From positions 23,711,001 to 23,775,000 of the forward strand of contig JALMGJ010000015.1 in NCBI GenBank assembly GCA_023362775.1: a stretch of DNA of 64,000 bases, given 5' to 3'. This document shows positions 32,661 through 45,876 of this stretch, piece after piece. Positions within the stretch are counted from its first letter, which is position 1. Every line of letters starts with the position of its first letter. Source of the DNA: Charina bottae. Its lineage: Eukaryota; Chordata; Lepidosauria; Squamata; Charinaidae. Made by a program: the position numbers and the translations under genes. The notes under the pieces were generated by a model. The model worked only from the letters and a program-made list of their open reading frames with translations. It ran no database searches and had not been told where the DNA came from.

Positions 32661-34697
32661 GTGTGGACTGCTTGTTCCCCCTTCATTTTGTCAAAAGGCA
32701 AATGCAAACCAGAATTTGCATTCCCACAACGGAGCATGTGGACCCACAGGGCATCTTCAGGTATCTCGGGCAAGCTGCTGGTGGAAGAGTGTTGATCTTC
32801 TGCATCTGACAGTTTACTCTCTCCCATCTTCCTCTCTAGCATTAATACACAATTTTGTACCCCTTGGCAGTCGATCCACAGGAGTGTTTTGGTACAGAGG
32901 CAGTTCCATTCGTGCACACAACCAGGAGAAGAACAGGTACTGAAGAGCTATCTCAATAGCCACAGAAACCACGGGGGGAATCTCGCCATCCGATTCTCAC
33001 AACGTTCACATCAGAGAACAAACCTTTGGCAAACAAGCACACACACACACAGACTCACAAAAGCAACGGTGAAGCTCGGCTGCCCCTGTATCTATGTATT
33101 TTTTCCAAAAGCGCAGCGGCTGGCTGGCAGGCATGTTCGTGAAGCACTCAAATTAAAGCTTGCAGTAAGCCGTCCAAGCCAGCCCAACACAAACTCTTAA
33201 AAAGAGCAGGTTCTTGAATACACACCAGTATCAAATGCGGAAAATCCTACCCTGGAGACCTGTGCCCCACAACCTCCTACCCCAAATTTACAGGAAAAGA
33301 GTTGATTTCTGCCAACCTGGATGATGCTGCCCCTCCCCAACTTAAAAGATTCAAAACTTGGCCAATTTCAACGGGGAAAAGTAGAATTTTGTTGCCCCTC
33401 TTCCACGCCCCCCCCAAAAAACCACTTCTCCATCACAAGCAAGCAGGTGCAGTTAGCTCAAACTTTTTCCAACCCCTGGTTAAAAACCACCAGACAAATA
33501 ATATTGCTCCAACACCAAGCTAGCAAAATACAGTACAGAAACGCAGCCTCGAATCTAAGCAACAAGTTTTAAAGGGGGGGGGGTGAGAGAGGCTGGCCTT
33601 GTACGTACTGCCCTGCCAAAGAGAGAGAGACAGCCCCCCCCATCCAAGAATTTTGGACTTCTCTTCCATCTACCCAGCTCAGTACAGGAAGCCTGTAACA
33701 AAAGCTGCGGTTTCTGAAGGGGGTGGCAAAGGCCCCCATTCCCCCCACCACCACTGCAAATGAAGGGAGGACAAGCACCGGACAATGAAAGACATCAAAG
33801 TCTGCGTTGCAGTTGCACGTACCTTAGAAAGAGAGAAAGAGACAGGGAGAATCACAGGGCACAAGACGCAGCCAAACCGCCACCCTCTCCTGGAGTGAAC
33901 TGCTGACAGATTGGGGAGGGGGAGAACCCCGAAGGGGAGGGAGGGGGAGGAAAGAGGCTGGGGGGGATCTCTGTGAATCCCCCTTCCCAATCTGGAGGTG
34001 ATGGGAGCGCAGAAGGAAGGAAGGAAGGATGGAGAAAGGGGAAACTGTACAAACCCCCAGCTAGCAGAAAAACCACACAATGATCCAAGGTGGGGAGGAG
34101 TTGGGGAAGGGGGGGACAGGGAATTTCCTGCAATTGCCTCGTGTTTGGGGCGAGGGGGGGAGATGCAGAGGAGGAGGAGGAGGGCGGATTTCTGTGCCAG
34201 AAGCAAATCAGAAGAGGCAAAGCCTTGACACAACAAAGGGACGAGCACGCAAGAGCAGCATACGGCGGGGCAGCCACAGCCTGTAAATTAAACATAAAGG
34301 GGACATTAGATAATTAATGAGTGCCTGCCCGCCCGCCCGCCTGCAACGCCGCCCCTGGGGCAGAGCCAGCGCTGCTGGCACAAGCAGCAGAAGGGGGGCG
34401 GGGAAACAGCCACACCACCGGGCCAATCGGGCTGCAAGGAGGCCTCTCCAAGCCCAAGAGAAAGTCGCTGGGAGGCTGAGAATGAAACCACCTGTAAGGG
34501 TGAGTGGCAGTGCCCGCTCCTAGGATACCAGCTGCTCTGGCTGGCATCTGCTGGGTTTCTCTCGAGAAAGAGGATTAGCTAAGGGGCGTCAGGCTGGACT
34601 CTAGAGCAGCGTTTGGATCCGGATGCTGGGAAGAAAGCTGGACCGGCCGAACCAGATTAAACCCCCACCCCCAACGGTGGCAACTCTCTGCCCACAG
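32661..34697. other. Unassigned DNA, partly GC-rich
   Basis: G/C homopolymers near 33403 and 33576, and a purine-rich stretch at 33900-34190. A minus-strand acceptor-like TTTAATTTACAG and a GTACGTG donor near 33826 bound a long open stretch, but the frame is low-complexity and is not called. Confidence 0.35.
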
Positions 34698-34818
34698 TTT
34701 TGTTGTTGTTGTTGTTCAGTCGTTTAGTCATGTCCGACTCTTTGTGACCTCATGGACCATAGCACGCCAGGCCTTCCTGTCCTCCACTGCCTCCCGGAGT
34801 TTACTCAAATTCATGTTC
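34698..34818 (-). mobile_element. BovB LINE 3' fragment, minus strand
   Basis: (TTG)n, TTCAGTCGTTTAGTCATG, TCCGACTCTTTGTGACC and CACGCCAGGCCTTCCTGTCC match the reverse complement of the BovB 3' end, also seen in sense at 48178-48439. BovB is known for horizontal transfer between squamates and ruminants. Confidence 0.85.
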
Positions 34819-37800
34819 CCACGGTGCCAGGTGCTAAACCCTAAATGGTGTTGCCCAGAATGCCAGGAGGGGTCGGTTTCTCGATTGACTCTCAGTCAAA
34901 CAATCCAACTGATGCAGAGTATCCCTCAGATTCAATTCCGAGATCCGAGTCCCTTCCGGCTGAATCTGCGGGCCAGACCCCACTTGATCGGAATCACGCC
35001 GGACCTTTAAAAAGCTCGCATAAACGCACAGAAGGCCACCAAATTCATCTGGACAGGTGCAGAAGGGTTCGACTTGCGAATCGAATCCATCTGTCAGTTC
35101 CATTCCTTGAATCACGTCCATGCTCCAAACTGTTCCAAATCGATCTGGAGCACCCAATATTCTCACAGGGCAAGAGGTAAATCTGGAGATATGCTCAGAT
35201 CCAATGCAGGCGAAAACCAGCAAAAAAAAAATGTTGCACCACATAATTCTGTGATCCTATTACATAAACAGGAGTCAGAAGGAGCCTGGTAGGGCCTTTT
35301 CCAACTAACAAATCTGATTAAAAGGCAGAAGCAAAAGTCTAAAATGGTGTCGCCAAGCTCCTTCTGATTTTTGGCTACCAGGGATTAAAACAGCTTCCCT
35401 CCAAAAAGGCCAACTTTTAAAAGAAAAGCTTCTGGACCTTAGAAACACAAGACAGATTTAATATGTGGGTGCAAGCAAGCATTTTGAAATCTCAGAATCC
35501 CAATCAAAGCACTTTGTGTTGGAATATGTAAGGTTAGGATAATAACATAAGCAAGAACGGATGCGTGAATACCCAGCAAAGCCCGAGAGAGTTATATTTA
35601 TGGTAAACACTGGAGTAGGAGCATTCACAAGTAAGTAACCAGATGCTGAATTTTCGACAGGAAGCTCCATTCTCAGAGGAAGAGGCGAAAAGGCACAAGG
35701 CAAGAAGGCAGCCAGGGCATACTGCAATTTTGCACGTTGTTCGTGAACACGCACTAGAGACGCTTTCACTGCTGTGCCAGATGATGGCATTCCTCACAGG
35801 AAGAAATCACTTTCTTTCATCGTTTCAAGGGGCAAGGGCAATGGCCTGACTTCTGGCAGAGTCCAGATCGCCCAAATAGAAAGGCTGACCGCTGTGGACT
35901 GGAGAAATGGGAAGGGTTGGCAAGTGGCATCCTGGTTTCCCTTGGATCCACACCTCCCCTCAACCCGTCCTCCTTCCCTCCTCCAGGCCTGCTGCAGATG
36001 CTCCCCAAAACCGAAGATGGAACAGGAAGGCAGGCATGGGGAATCCATGTTGGGGTGGAAGATGGGATCGCACATCCCTCTTCGCTGCATCTGCTGGAAC
36101 CCAGGCAAAAACAAGAGACCGTCACACCCAAGCCCCCTTGGTCTGCTGCTTCCTCCTGCTCCAGATGTTTGAGAGGGTGCGAGAATGCCCACAGATTATG
36201 GCTCTGCCCCCTTTCAGGCAGCTAAAATCCAAGCCACCTTCACAGCCTGGCAGGAATCTGGCCAGCTGTGCTACTGAAGTCAAGTCCACCCGGTGCCCCT
36301 TATCCTGGGCCAAAACTGCAGCAGATGGACCCAGCGCCTGGCGCAGGCAATGTGGACCAAAATTGGCCCCTCTTAAGAGAATCACAGCTTGAGCTGGCCA
36401 ATGCAAAAGTCTTTGTACTACTCTCTCCTTTCCTGGCAGGGCTTTGCCCCAATGCCTGGCACACCGGTTTGCCCTGCAGCTTTGCACATACACAACCACC
36501 CCATCACTATCTTTGCAACAAAGAGGCAGGATTCTTAGGGGCAATCTCCCCATCTCTCTCTCTCTCTCTCTCTCTGAAACATCTTGTTTTCTCCCTGTCC
36601 CTTATCTGGTGGTCTGCAAACAAGCAGATGCCAGAAGGAACCTGATCAGGATCCAGACAGGCAGAAAGGGGGGGGGGGGAGCCACACAAAACACATCCCC
36701 CCCTTCACACACACACACAGCACCTTTTGAAATGCAAAGTGTGTTTGTCCTGCCTGGTTCAATTCAAGCCTCCTTCACCCTTTGAGCCACATCCAGGCGC
36801 ACAAAGGCGAAGGCAGGGAGGGGGCTCGGGGTGGGCCAACACGCTCCAACCAGCCCACCCGCCCGGGCTCTAGTCTGCACATTGTCCGGTGCTGAACAAA
36901 TGCGCTTATTAATCTCTGTCCCAACTGCAGGCCCCCCGTGCAAACACAGGAGTGAGGAGGCTCTCTCCCTCTGTCTGTGTGTGCGTGTGTGCATGTGTGT
37001 GTGCGCGCACGCATTAATTGTCTCCTGAGCATCCAATGACAGCCGGGGTGAGTCACAGAGCAGATGCTGAGCACAAGAGTTCAAGAGAGATGGGAAGAAG
37101 GGCAGCGTGGAAATGCAGCTGATTTCTCTGCAGGTCAAAATGGCTGCTAAGTCAATACTGAAGCTCTGTTTACTGAGCCGGGGTTACCGAAGCAGCTGTT
37201 CCTCCCATCTCTCTACATCTTTAAAAAAAAGGACAGCAAAAAATAGGGATTAGGGAGCGTCTGCAAAGATTGGCCGCCAGCCGAGGATGAAAAAAGGGGA
37301 CGTCTATTAGTCATGCAGGATTTGCAGCTGTAGAGGGAAGTCGATGGCTGGCCGCGGGGAGGGGGAGACCAGAAAGGGAAGGGGAGGAACAGCTCCGCTT
37401 CTCCAAGGATTTGGGGCTTGCCAACGCCAGGGTGAAGGAGCAAAAGGGGCTGAGGACGCCTGACTTCCAGCACGTTTCCCCCGTGCCAGCAACCCCAGGA
37501 GTGGAAGCACAGATGCGGCTCCTTATTTCTGCCGCTGTAAAGGGCCTTGCACTGAAAAAACTCTGCGGGGGGGGGGGGATGCAAAGTAGTGTAAAAATTC
37601 AGTATCTGTTTCCTGCGTGCACCCTTTGTTCCTTTGTGCAAACTTGCCTGTGCCAAGCACACCCTGGAGACGTGCAAAGGAGCGAGGCGGTGGTGGCATT
37701 CCCCTCCTGCCCGTCTGTCTTCCCCTAGTCTCCAAACAGGGTCCTAAAAAGCCAAATTAATGGGAGAGAGGAATCTACTTGGCAAGCAGCGTGCCTGTTC

Positions 37801-38059
37801 TTTAGGAGTCCCGATCCATGAAATTATTCCACGGGTTGGGTTGGGGCCACCTCCAAGTCCCACAGTTAAAACCCAAACAAACCATTTCTCTTAGGTTTAC
37901 GGAGCGACAGAACAGAACAACACATGGGCGCACACTCAAAATGAAAATCCAAGCCCTTGGAATTCATACCTGGACTCCGATGGGCCTTGCACACCCAACC
38001 ACTTCCACATACACCCCCCCCCATTGTTTTGTTGGAAGGAACTCCCACCTGGTATGGTT
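34819..38059. other. Unassigned DNA
   Basis: Simple repeats only: (CT)n at 36553-36575, G11 near 36669, TG/CG alternation at about 36975-37012, and a G10 run near 37567. Frames at 35790-36550 on both strands are not supported. Confidence 0.35.
36975..37012. repeat. TG/CG alternating purine-pyrimidine tract
   Basis: TGTGTGTGCGTGTGTGCATG then GTGTGCGCGCACGC; a potential Z-DNA tract. Confidence 0.8.
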
Positions 38060-38460
38060 GCAGTGACCATATGTCCTTTATTATAAAGGAAAGCCCTTTA
38101 TTTCAGAAAGCTGTCCTTTAGATTTGTTTTTCAAAAACTCTCTTTTCTCCTTTATTTCCGTCATTTGACTGTACAAATGGAACCACTTAATGCCCAGTCT
38201 TTCACATTCATGTGAAAGACATGGAAATTGAATTGCCTTTTTTAAAAATACATTTACATTTACTGTTGATTTTAGATATCTTTATTAGAATAGGCGTTTT
38301 TGTAAAGTTCTTCTCGGTCTGGCTCTTGAATTCTCCACGGGAAAGCAAAGTTATAAAGATAGACAATTAAAATGTTTTCTCCTTACGAACCTCGTTCAGA
38401 TTTGCCCCTTTTTCAGGTGGGTCCTTTGTTTTTTCCCAAGAAAATAAGGTCACCGTTGGT
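38060..38460. mobile_element. Putative non-autonomous DNA transposon
   Basis: An AT-rich block of about 400 bp bounded by GTGACCATATGTCCTTTA and AAAATAAGGTCACC, in contrast to GC-richer flanks. The ends are weakly inverted. Target duplication is unclear, so the borders are tentative. Confidence 0.4.
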
Positions 38461-40585
38461 ATAGTCCGACTCCCCAAGTCAAGCCAAGGCACTTTGATCA
38501 CGGTTTAGCGAACAAACCATGATTGGCTGGGTTTGCAAAACATCCTGGTCAAATGCCCTGTTGTCCAAATGACAATGTGAGGGAGGGAGGGAGGGAGGCT
38601 CAGCCGTGTCTGGAGGAGGGGGCAGTAGCTGCTCCCCCCCCCAGCAATTCCCTCCAGTCCACCAAACGCCCTGCCACTTCCTGTCCACTTACAAGTACAC
38701 TGACCCTCCAGGGCCCACCCAGGGGCACGTGCACAAAGCAGAAAGCGCCCATGAACAGAGGGGTGCTCTCCTGCATCTTCAACCCGCCCCCCGCCTGTTA
38801 AGGCTGGCCAGGCGAGCTCCTGGCCCACCGGACCCCCTTGCCCAGCCAGCCCCCCCCCCCCCGAGAGACCCCCATCCACAATCCGGCCAGGCCAGGGAGA
38901 TGCCCAAAGGTTCCCATGGCAACTGTGGAATGCAAGGGGCAGCTGGCCGGAGTCTGGAGAAACCGAGGCAGGAGGGGGTGGGTGCCCTTCCAAGGACAGG
39001 GAGGCAGAGGCCGGGGAGTCACGTGGGGTGCGGTGGTCGCACCCTGCAAAGTGCCTCAACAAGCAGGAAAGGCAGTGGGAGGGAGGAAAGAGTTGGCAGG
39101 GCCAGGAGACGGCCGTTCCTTCTCCCACATGGCTAGGGAGCCCAAAGCATCCTTCTCTGAGCTGGGGAGATTCTGGCTGGGCTCTTCCTTCTTCACAATG
39201 ACGACTATGAAGCAGCGCAATCCTGATCAACACATGTTCCCAGCAACAGGCATGGCATGGAGTTCAAGAGACAGGCTCCACCCGAGGGTCCCCAGGCTGC
39301 CATCTGTTAGCCCTACGAGGGGGTCCCGACAAGAAGCACGACAGCGAATACTAGGTCTACCTTTATTGTGAGGTGACCTGAAGAGAAACCTTGCAAGACT
39401 GGAAGTATGATTTCTCCCCTCCTTTCCTATTACTCTCTGGAAAACTAGGCAGGGTTCCTTCTGAGATGCTTCCCACGCCCCTTTTCCTTCTGTGGGCTGA
39501 GATACCCTTTACACGCCGGTTGTCCATACAGACCGTTACACAATCTAACATGGGGGGACACAGGGGGAGGGCCAAAGTAAAAAGAAAACATATATTTAGC
39601 TTTGTGAACCATTATACTTACAATCATAACTAATGTACTATAGTGCCCTTATTCGCATAAGGACAGTCGGGAGATCAATGCTTCTGCAAACCTTGTTGTT
39701 ACACGTCTCGTTAAGCCAGGATTTGCTGAACCAACCGCCACTGCCTGCTTCACCCATTATGCAAAGCCATGGGTTGTGGCTTGCCAAGCACATTAGCTGG
39801 GCACACTTCACCGAGCCAAACCGCCACCAAATCATGCCTTGGCATCGGTGAACACCTGGGAGCCAAGTTGCTTTCCTGCCGTCTCCCGTTACAAGGAAGT
39901 CGGAGACCGGGTGCAAAACATCCAGGGGCTGCCATCCGTCACAACAAATAGCGCAGGCTGGACGGGTGAAGCTCTGACACACAGAAGCAGCTTCCTAGGA
40001 GAGCCCAGCCAAACCAGAGACGCCAACAGCCTGGCGTGACGTCTGTGATCTGATGTGCTCTGTACTTAAGAGGCCTCTAGAAAAATATCCCGAATCCTTT
40101 CTGTGCTCCCACTCCTGGGCCACAGGCAGCTCTGCTCACCCGTGACTTCTCCCGCGGAGCGCCACCCCCCCCCCCAGCCTGGCAGCCCAAAGCCGTCTCT
40201 GGCCGTGTCCTCCTCGCTCCTGGCGGGAGGACAGCTGCTGCTAATGTTTCGCACAATATATCCAGAGTTATGAATCAGAAACCACAGGACAGGCCAAGAA
40301 TCTCAAAGGGAGGTGCCCTCCCTGCCCAGGGACCCCCAGAACAATGTAGGAAGCCAATGGCTCAGCTTGGAACAGACCAGGGGAAGCCTTGCTGACCGCA
40401 GAGGGTGGAGGGAGGGTCTGGGGCCAAAAGCAGAGCCCAGAAGATCCAAGGCTGCTGCATCTAGGAACCCATTTCTTTCAAGCCGTTTGGGGTGTCCCAC
40501 AATGGAAGAGCTGGCTGGAGAGCCCCCGAAAGAGGAACCTGAATGTGCCAGGGTTGGGCTGAGATCTTCTTACCTTGGTCTGGAG
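38461..40585. other. Unassigned DNA
   Basis: Contains a GGGA run near 38580-38597, C-runs near 38634 and 38851, and the dispersed AACCATGG-type repeat near 38500 and 39700-39800. A 242-codon minus-strand frame at 38505-39233 has no domain. Confidence 0.35.
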
Positions 40586-40701
40586 CAGCATTTCTCAACC
40601 TCAGCAACTTTGAGATGGGTGGACTTCAGCTCCCTGCTGGCTGGGGAATTCTGGGAGTTGGAGTCCACCCAGCTTAAAGTCGCTGAGGTTGAGAAACGCT
40701 G
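40586..40701. mobile_element. Family A MITE
   Basis: CAGCATTTCTCAACCTC at the left, GAGGTTGAGAAACGCTG at the right. Duplications GTCTGGAG (40578-40585) and GCCTGGAG (40702-40709) differ at one base. The left arm centre is partly deleted. Confidence 0.8.
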
Positions 40702-40709
40702 GCCTGGAG

Positions 40710-41096
40710 TCAAGAGGAACGAAACCCTCCTATGCGATTAAGCTCTGTCAGCAGAGACCTGGTTTTGGATCTACCCCTGATCTTCACTCAGTTCTGCTAG
40801 TCAGCATCACCAGTTGCTGGATCTGGGATGGAGCTACATCGCCAGCCAGAAATCCTGCTGAGGATCTCTCCTTGCGTTGCTATCAAAGCCTTGCCTTGCA
40901 GTCCAGGGCCTTAAAGCACCAATTTCTTCCCTACAGTATTTCTGCCGTTTGTGCGCCATGGTCCTAAAACAGAGGCTTCGTGGATACACGCCACAATTCA
41001 GGAGAAGCAGCCACCGGAAACTATTCCACAATTATGCCTCCCCACGTTGCTGCTCTATAAAGCCTGCTTGTCCAAAACTACAACTTGTTATGAATT
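40710..41096. other. Unassigned DNA
   Basis: No feature recognised. Confidence 0.3.
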
Positions 41097-41104
41097 CCTT
41101 AGAC

Positions 41105-41220
41105 CGACGTTTCTCAACCTTGGCCACTTTAAGATGTGTGGGCTTCAGCTTCAAGCTGGCTGGGGAATTCTAGGAATTGAAGTCCACACAACTTAAAGTT
41201 GCCAAGGTTGAGAAACCCTG
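41105..41220. mobile_element. Family A MITE, perfect duplication
   Basis: CCTTAGAC at 41097-41104 and 41221-41228. Left end CGACGTTTCTCAACC, right end GGTTGAGAAACCCTG. Confidence 0.85.
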
Positions 41221-41228
41221 CCTTAGAC

Positions 41229-43648
41229 AGTCCAATTTGGAGGGGTAATATAAAGAGTTATAAATGGAAAATGGCAAGAACCCCACTAGGAAAGGGGTTC
41301 TCTCTCAGATTTCCTTCTCAGGTACAAGAAGAACGCCTCTTCTGATATGGCTCCACCGTGTCATTTGAGTCCTCTTCCTCTCTAGAAGTATTGGCTTCTC
41401 ACTTTCCCCGTTTTAGTTTTAATTGCACGACAATTCATGAAGACATCGTCAATTAAGGAATCTGTTTGCAGAGCAGAAGCTCTTTTGAGCACTGCAAATT
41501 CCTGAACCAGCTTTGAAGAACAGCAACTGGGAAGACACCGAGCAAGTGTCCACATGGAGGCTTGGGACACCATTTTCCTTCCCAGCCCATCTGCTTGCCG
41601 GCTGGTTTCCGCCTCCTCGCACAGTTCAGTGAGCCTCCACTAAGTCTTCTGTCTCCACAAGACCCCAGAGATTCTGCCCCCCCCCCCCGCATGCAACAAC
41701 GGGGGCTGGATTTGCAGCTGCTGCGTGAGCAGCTTAAGCAACTGGACTGGAGGAAAACCCCACCATCTCCAGGACTAGGGACTTTTTTGGGAGAATCTTC
41801 TGATAGCAGCAAGGGTTGAAGTTCCTCCTCCTCTTCTCCCAAACTGCTTCCCTTTTCCCAGGAAAAGGGGTGCCCCGCACGCTTCCACCAGCTTGCACTT
41901 CAAAAAAGAAGTGTCCTACACACCAGGGAGGAATGGCCCTCGGGTTCTGTTTTTATCACCCCCAGACCCCCTTCTGACTTTTTGAGGGAGGGAACACATA
42001 CAAAGTAGAGATTGATTATATGCCATCAAATTAGCAACCACAGACAGACAGGTTCGCCCAGTGCATTAAGTCATTCACAAGAATTTGCAAGCCACAGTTG
42101 CTATACTAAGTTTTGTGCTCTGACAAAATTAGGTAACAGGCATTGTCGTTTAGCAAGATGTGTGTGACCAGGTGTTAAGATTTGAAAAAGACGACTATTA
42201 GCTTTGGGGAGTAACTATCCTGTTCTTGTGCCTTCAGCAATGGCCCGATGGTTATTAGGTTTTTGGCCTGATGATCTAAAATCATTAGATTTTTGCTTAT
42301 CAGCCAGATAGTTAGGACTGTAATTCTCCTCCCAAGTGGATGTGTCCAAGGTTTTGAGGTTTTGGGGGTTTTCCCCCAAAAAGGCAACCTGGACACAGAT
42401 CTCACTCAGATGCAAGGGACCCGTCTGCCCAAACCCGGTTCATTTTGCCTCTTGCTAGCAAAGCATCCAAATCGGATTTCTTCGGCATGAAAAGGTGAAT
42501 CCAAAATCCACCAGTGAGCCAAGGATCACCTCTCTTCTCGAGCAAAAGGGGAGAAGCGGCCCCACGGGGGAGACGGAGTCCGGGGAATCACTGCCCGCCT
42601 TCCACAAGATCCTGTTTCTTGCAAGCAGCTGGGAACGGGATGGGAGAAACACGACCTACAATTGGGGGGGAGGAGATGATCTACATCACGGCTGAAACAT
42701 CTGCTAACAATGTCTCTGGGGGGTTATAAAAGCCCAAGGTTTTGGCCGGGGGCATCCAAAGGGGAGGGAACCGATGCTTCCCTTGGTGAGAAATGTCAGT
42801 CGCTTTTGCTGCAGTCAGTTCCCCTATGTCCCTCCATGCTGATGGGAGGCTGACCCTCCCAGTGCCCAGGGGGGCGGGGGGGGGGGGCCTCCGGCAATGC
42901 AAGGAGCAAAACCATTTTCTTAAACTGAGAAAATTTAAGCTGAGAAAAGGGAAGAGGAGGAGAAGGAGCGCCCTCTATATGCCTCTGTGGAATTCTGGCG
43001 CCCCCTAGTGCGGGGTGCGGGTCATTACACTGACAGCTTTCTAAGGGGTGAAGCCTGCAACCAATTCAAAAGCAAAAGGCTTCGGGATCGGACTGGCGCC
43101 TTGTATTAAGCCATGGTTCACCAAATAAACCACGGCTGGCTGAGTTCACACTGCACACCATGCTGTAAGCCACGGTTCACCAACTACTAGGGCTGGCCTT
43201 ACACAAGTTACTAAGCCAAAGCTTGGGCAGATATAGATAGGTATGTGTGCATATATAGAAATAGATGGCATAATATGATGACTGGAAGTCTGCAAGGAGT
43301 GGGTTTTCGTATTTTTCCAGGATGTGGAACCTGTTAATTTAAAAAAAAAAAAACAGAAACCGGATCACGAAGCAAAGCTCTAGTGATGGAAAACTGGCTG
43401 TGTTTAAGCAAACTATTTTTTTGCTCTTAGTCTGTTATGGGACCCCACTAAGTTCTTGCACAATCCTGGGGCTCTGTGGGACACAGCTGGAAAAATCAAT
43501 CCCAATCCCAGCCACCCCAGTTCCTCCCCCAATTTCTGCCATGCTACCCACTGTCTACATACGCCAGTAGTTAAGCAGTGGCCCTCTGTAAGAGAAATGA
43601 AAGGGCATTTTCCCAGCACGGAGCGTAACCCAATTCTGCCACCGAGAA
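41229..43648. other. Unassigned DNA
   Basis: C10 near 41680, G-runs near 42870-42888, and the AACCATGG-type dispersed repeat at 43110-43215. No exon supported. Confidence 0.35.
43110..43215. repeat. Dispersed 'AACCATGG' repeat
   Basis: Words such as AAGCCATGGTTCACC, AAACCACGGCTGGCTGAG and TAAGCCACGGTTCACC repeat locally. Similar degenerate blocks occur near 18.99, 25.5, 38.5, 39.75, 48.7, 50.2, 53.55 and 54.8 kb. Class unknown. Confidence 0.5.
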
Positions 43649-43656
43649 AGTTAAAG

Positions 43657-43759
43657 CAGTGTTTTTCAACCTTGGCCACTTTAAGAGAGGTGGACTTCAA
43701 TTCCCAGAATTCCCCAGCCAGTCCACCCCTCTTAAAGCGGCCAAGGTTGAAAAACACTG
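43657..43759. mobile_element. Family A MITE
   Basis: CAGTGTTTTTCAACCTTGGC and GCCAAGGTTGAAAAACACTG with duplications AGTTAAAG and GGTTAAAG (7 of 8). Confidence 0.85.
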
Positions 43760-43767
43760 GGTTAAAG

Positions 43768-45018
43768 CAACATGCAACCATGAACTTCCGGTTACCAAGT
43801 GAAAGCTGGGCCATGCAGAGTGGCAGACTGCAGATGGGAAAAGTCGTCAGCTCTATACCTTTAAGTTGTTTGGCTCTTCCTAACTAAACCTGCCCCCTCC
43901 ACACACACATTTCATGGCCAGCCCCGAGGACTGGATCAATATCAACACGTGGTTCCCCAACCTTGCTCTGAAACAGCTTGCCTGAGATGCGTCTCTGGGG
44001 AAAGCAATCAAGCCGTTCGGCCTTGAGTTCAAAGGCTAGGAAGCCACGAGTCACGGCTGGGCTCAGAGGAGGACCCTGGCACCTTCGTATTGGGAAGCCC
44101 GCAGGCCGCAGAACCTCCGTCCTCCTCTCTGTCCCTCTGCGGGGCCACCAAATGAGCCCCCTCCCATTTTGCAGTGGAGGTTCGCAACCTCCTTGGCTGT
44201 TGGTGGCTGCGGTGCACCGCCTGCAGCAGATAGCAGATGTCAGAGCGAGCGAGGGAGGGAGATGACTCAGGAGGCCAGACACCAGGACGCATGCTTTTGA
44301 GCGAAGTGCTTTTGTTTGCCCTGCGTATCTCATGCCAGCAGTGACCATAAATGACATACTCGTCCTCCTTCCACAACAATGGAGGCAGCAGGACTTTGAC
44401 CTTCAACATCCAGCTTTATCCACCTCGATCCCAAAGCATTTAAGGTGCCCCAAGATGGATGCTTACAAAGCGCAGTGGGGGCAGCCTCCCTGATGGGCAG
44501 GGCCTCCCCCCACAAAAAAACGTCCCCAGAGGAAGTCAAGCTGCTTCTCCCCAGGTCTGTCTGAACAACTGTACCCAGAAAAGAACACTGGGAGAAGTCT
44601 TCTAGCTTGGAATCAGCTCACGGCCTTGATGGCATTCAGGGTGGCGCCACTGACTCCGAGGGCCAGCCATCAATGCGAGGCTCTCGAAGAACAGAAAACA
44701 GGAAATGCAAAACTTTGGGGAAGCTAACACAGGGCCAGCCTACCACGGTAGCAAAAGGACGATCTCAAGCTTGTGTTTACAGTCCCTTTGATCAGGCAAC
44801 CCTACAAATGGAATAATACTAAAGAATAGCAACAATGATCGGATATTATAAGGAGTATGTGATTCGGAGCTGCAGTTGGGAGTCAAGACAGGAGAAATCC
44901 CCATGGGACGGGGGCTGTCAGGGATGGATGGCGTCCCTGTGTAAAGGAGAGGAACAGAAAGCAGCAGAATGTTATTAATGAGAATTGGAACAGGAAACAT
45001 TCAGTTGGCTGGAGCAAG
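43768..45018. other. Unassigned DNA
   Basis: No feature recognised; several open frames at 43880-44540 lack splice signals. Confidence 0.3.
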
Positions 45019-45410
45019 TACAGGTAGTCCTCGACTTACGACCATTCGTTTAACGACAGCCTGAAGTTACAATGGCCTCGGAATGGGTGCTTTATGGCCT
45101 GTAAAACACTTTTGGTGCACTGCAAAACGTTGCACCACCCCCTCGCGGTCACATGATTGTATTTCGGGCGGTTGGCAACCGGCTTGCATTTACAACTGGT
45201 TGCAGCGCCCCACAGTCACGTGATTGCGTTCTGCAGCTTTTTTGCCATTTCCCGGCAAAAAACGCCCATTGGGGAAGCTGGATTTACTTAACTGCCGTAA
45301 AAATCGTCATAAAATCGGGTCCGGACACATGGTGACTCGACTTACGACCGCAACAAATTACAATGGAAATTCCAGTCCCAATTGTGATCATAAGTCAAGG
45401 ACTACCTGTA
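45019..45410. mobile_element. Family B TA-flanked MITE, full length
   Basis: TACAGGTAGTCCTCGACTTAC to CAAGGACTACCTGTA. Confidence 0.8.
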
Positions 45411-45876
45411 AGCTGGAAAAAAGGAGATCAAAGGGGAACCGAAGAAGAAGTGAAGGAGCTCAATCAGTGTGCAACAAGGCTATTAAGAGCTTTCAAAACT
45501 AGCGATAGGCTCCCCTCGCACATTTCAGAAAGTTTGCTAAAAGCTCCAAAGTTGTTTCTGTGTGAGGTTGCTCCAAAGCAACTCCTTTTCTGGACTAGTT
45601 TCTTCTCTAGTCCAGAATGTTACCCAGAGAACTGTTGCAACGTTCATTCTTTGCGGTTGCCAAATAAAGCTGCAAATGCAAAAGTAGGAGAGAAAAAGTC
45701 ATGCTTAAGTCACCATGAAATATGCAAATACTTCAGATGGTTCCCAGAGGTTCCTCCACAATCCAGCTGTGGAGCAAGGCAACAGCTTCGGCCACCTTCC
45801 CACACCGCCCAAGAGCAGCCTGCCTTCCCACACCAGGCACCCTCCACAGATGCTGGACTACAAATCCCATGATCCA
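45411..45876. other. Unassigned DNA between two family B copies
   Basis: No repeat or exon recognised. Confidence 0.3.

Noticed and set aside
33826..34284. Minus-strand exon between TTTAATTTACAG and a GTACGTG donor
   Set aside because: The frame is Pro/Ser-rich low complexity over purine-rich DNA and other frames are equally open. The splice-like ends alone are not enough.
38505..39233. 242-codon minus-strand frame, with a GTAAGT donor near 38692
   Set aside because: Low-complexity and Gly/Pro-rich. The donor is good, but the acceptor upstream is unconvincing and no protein similarity is seen.
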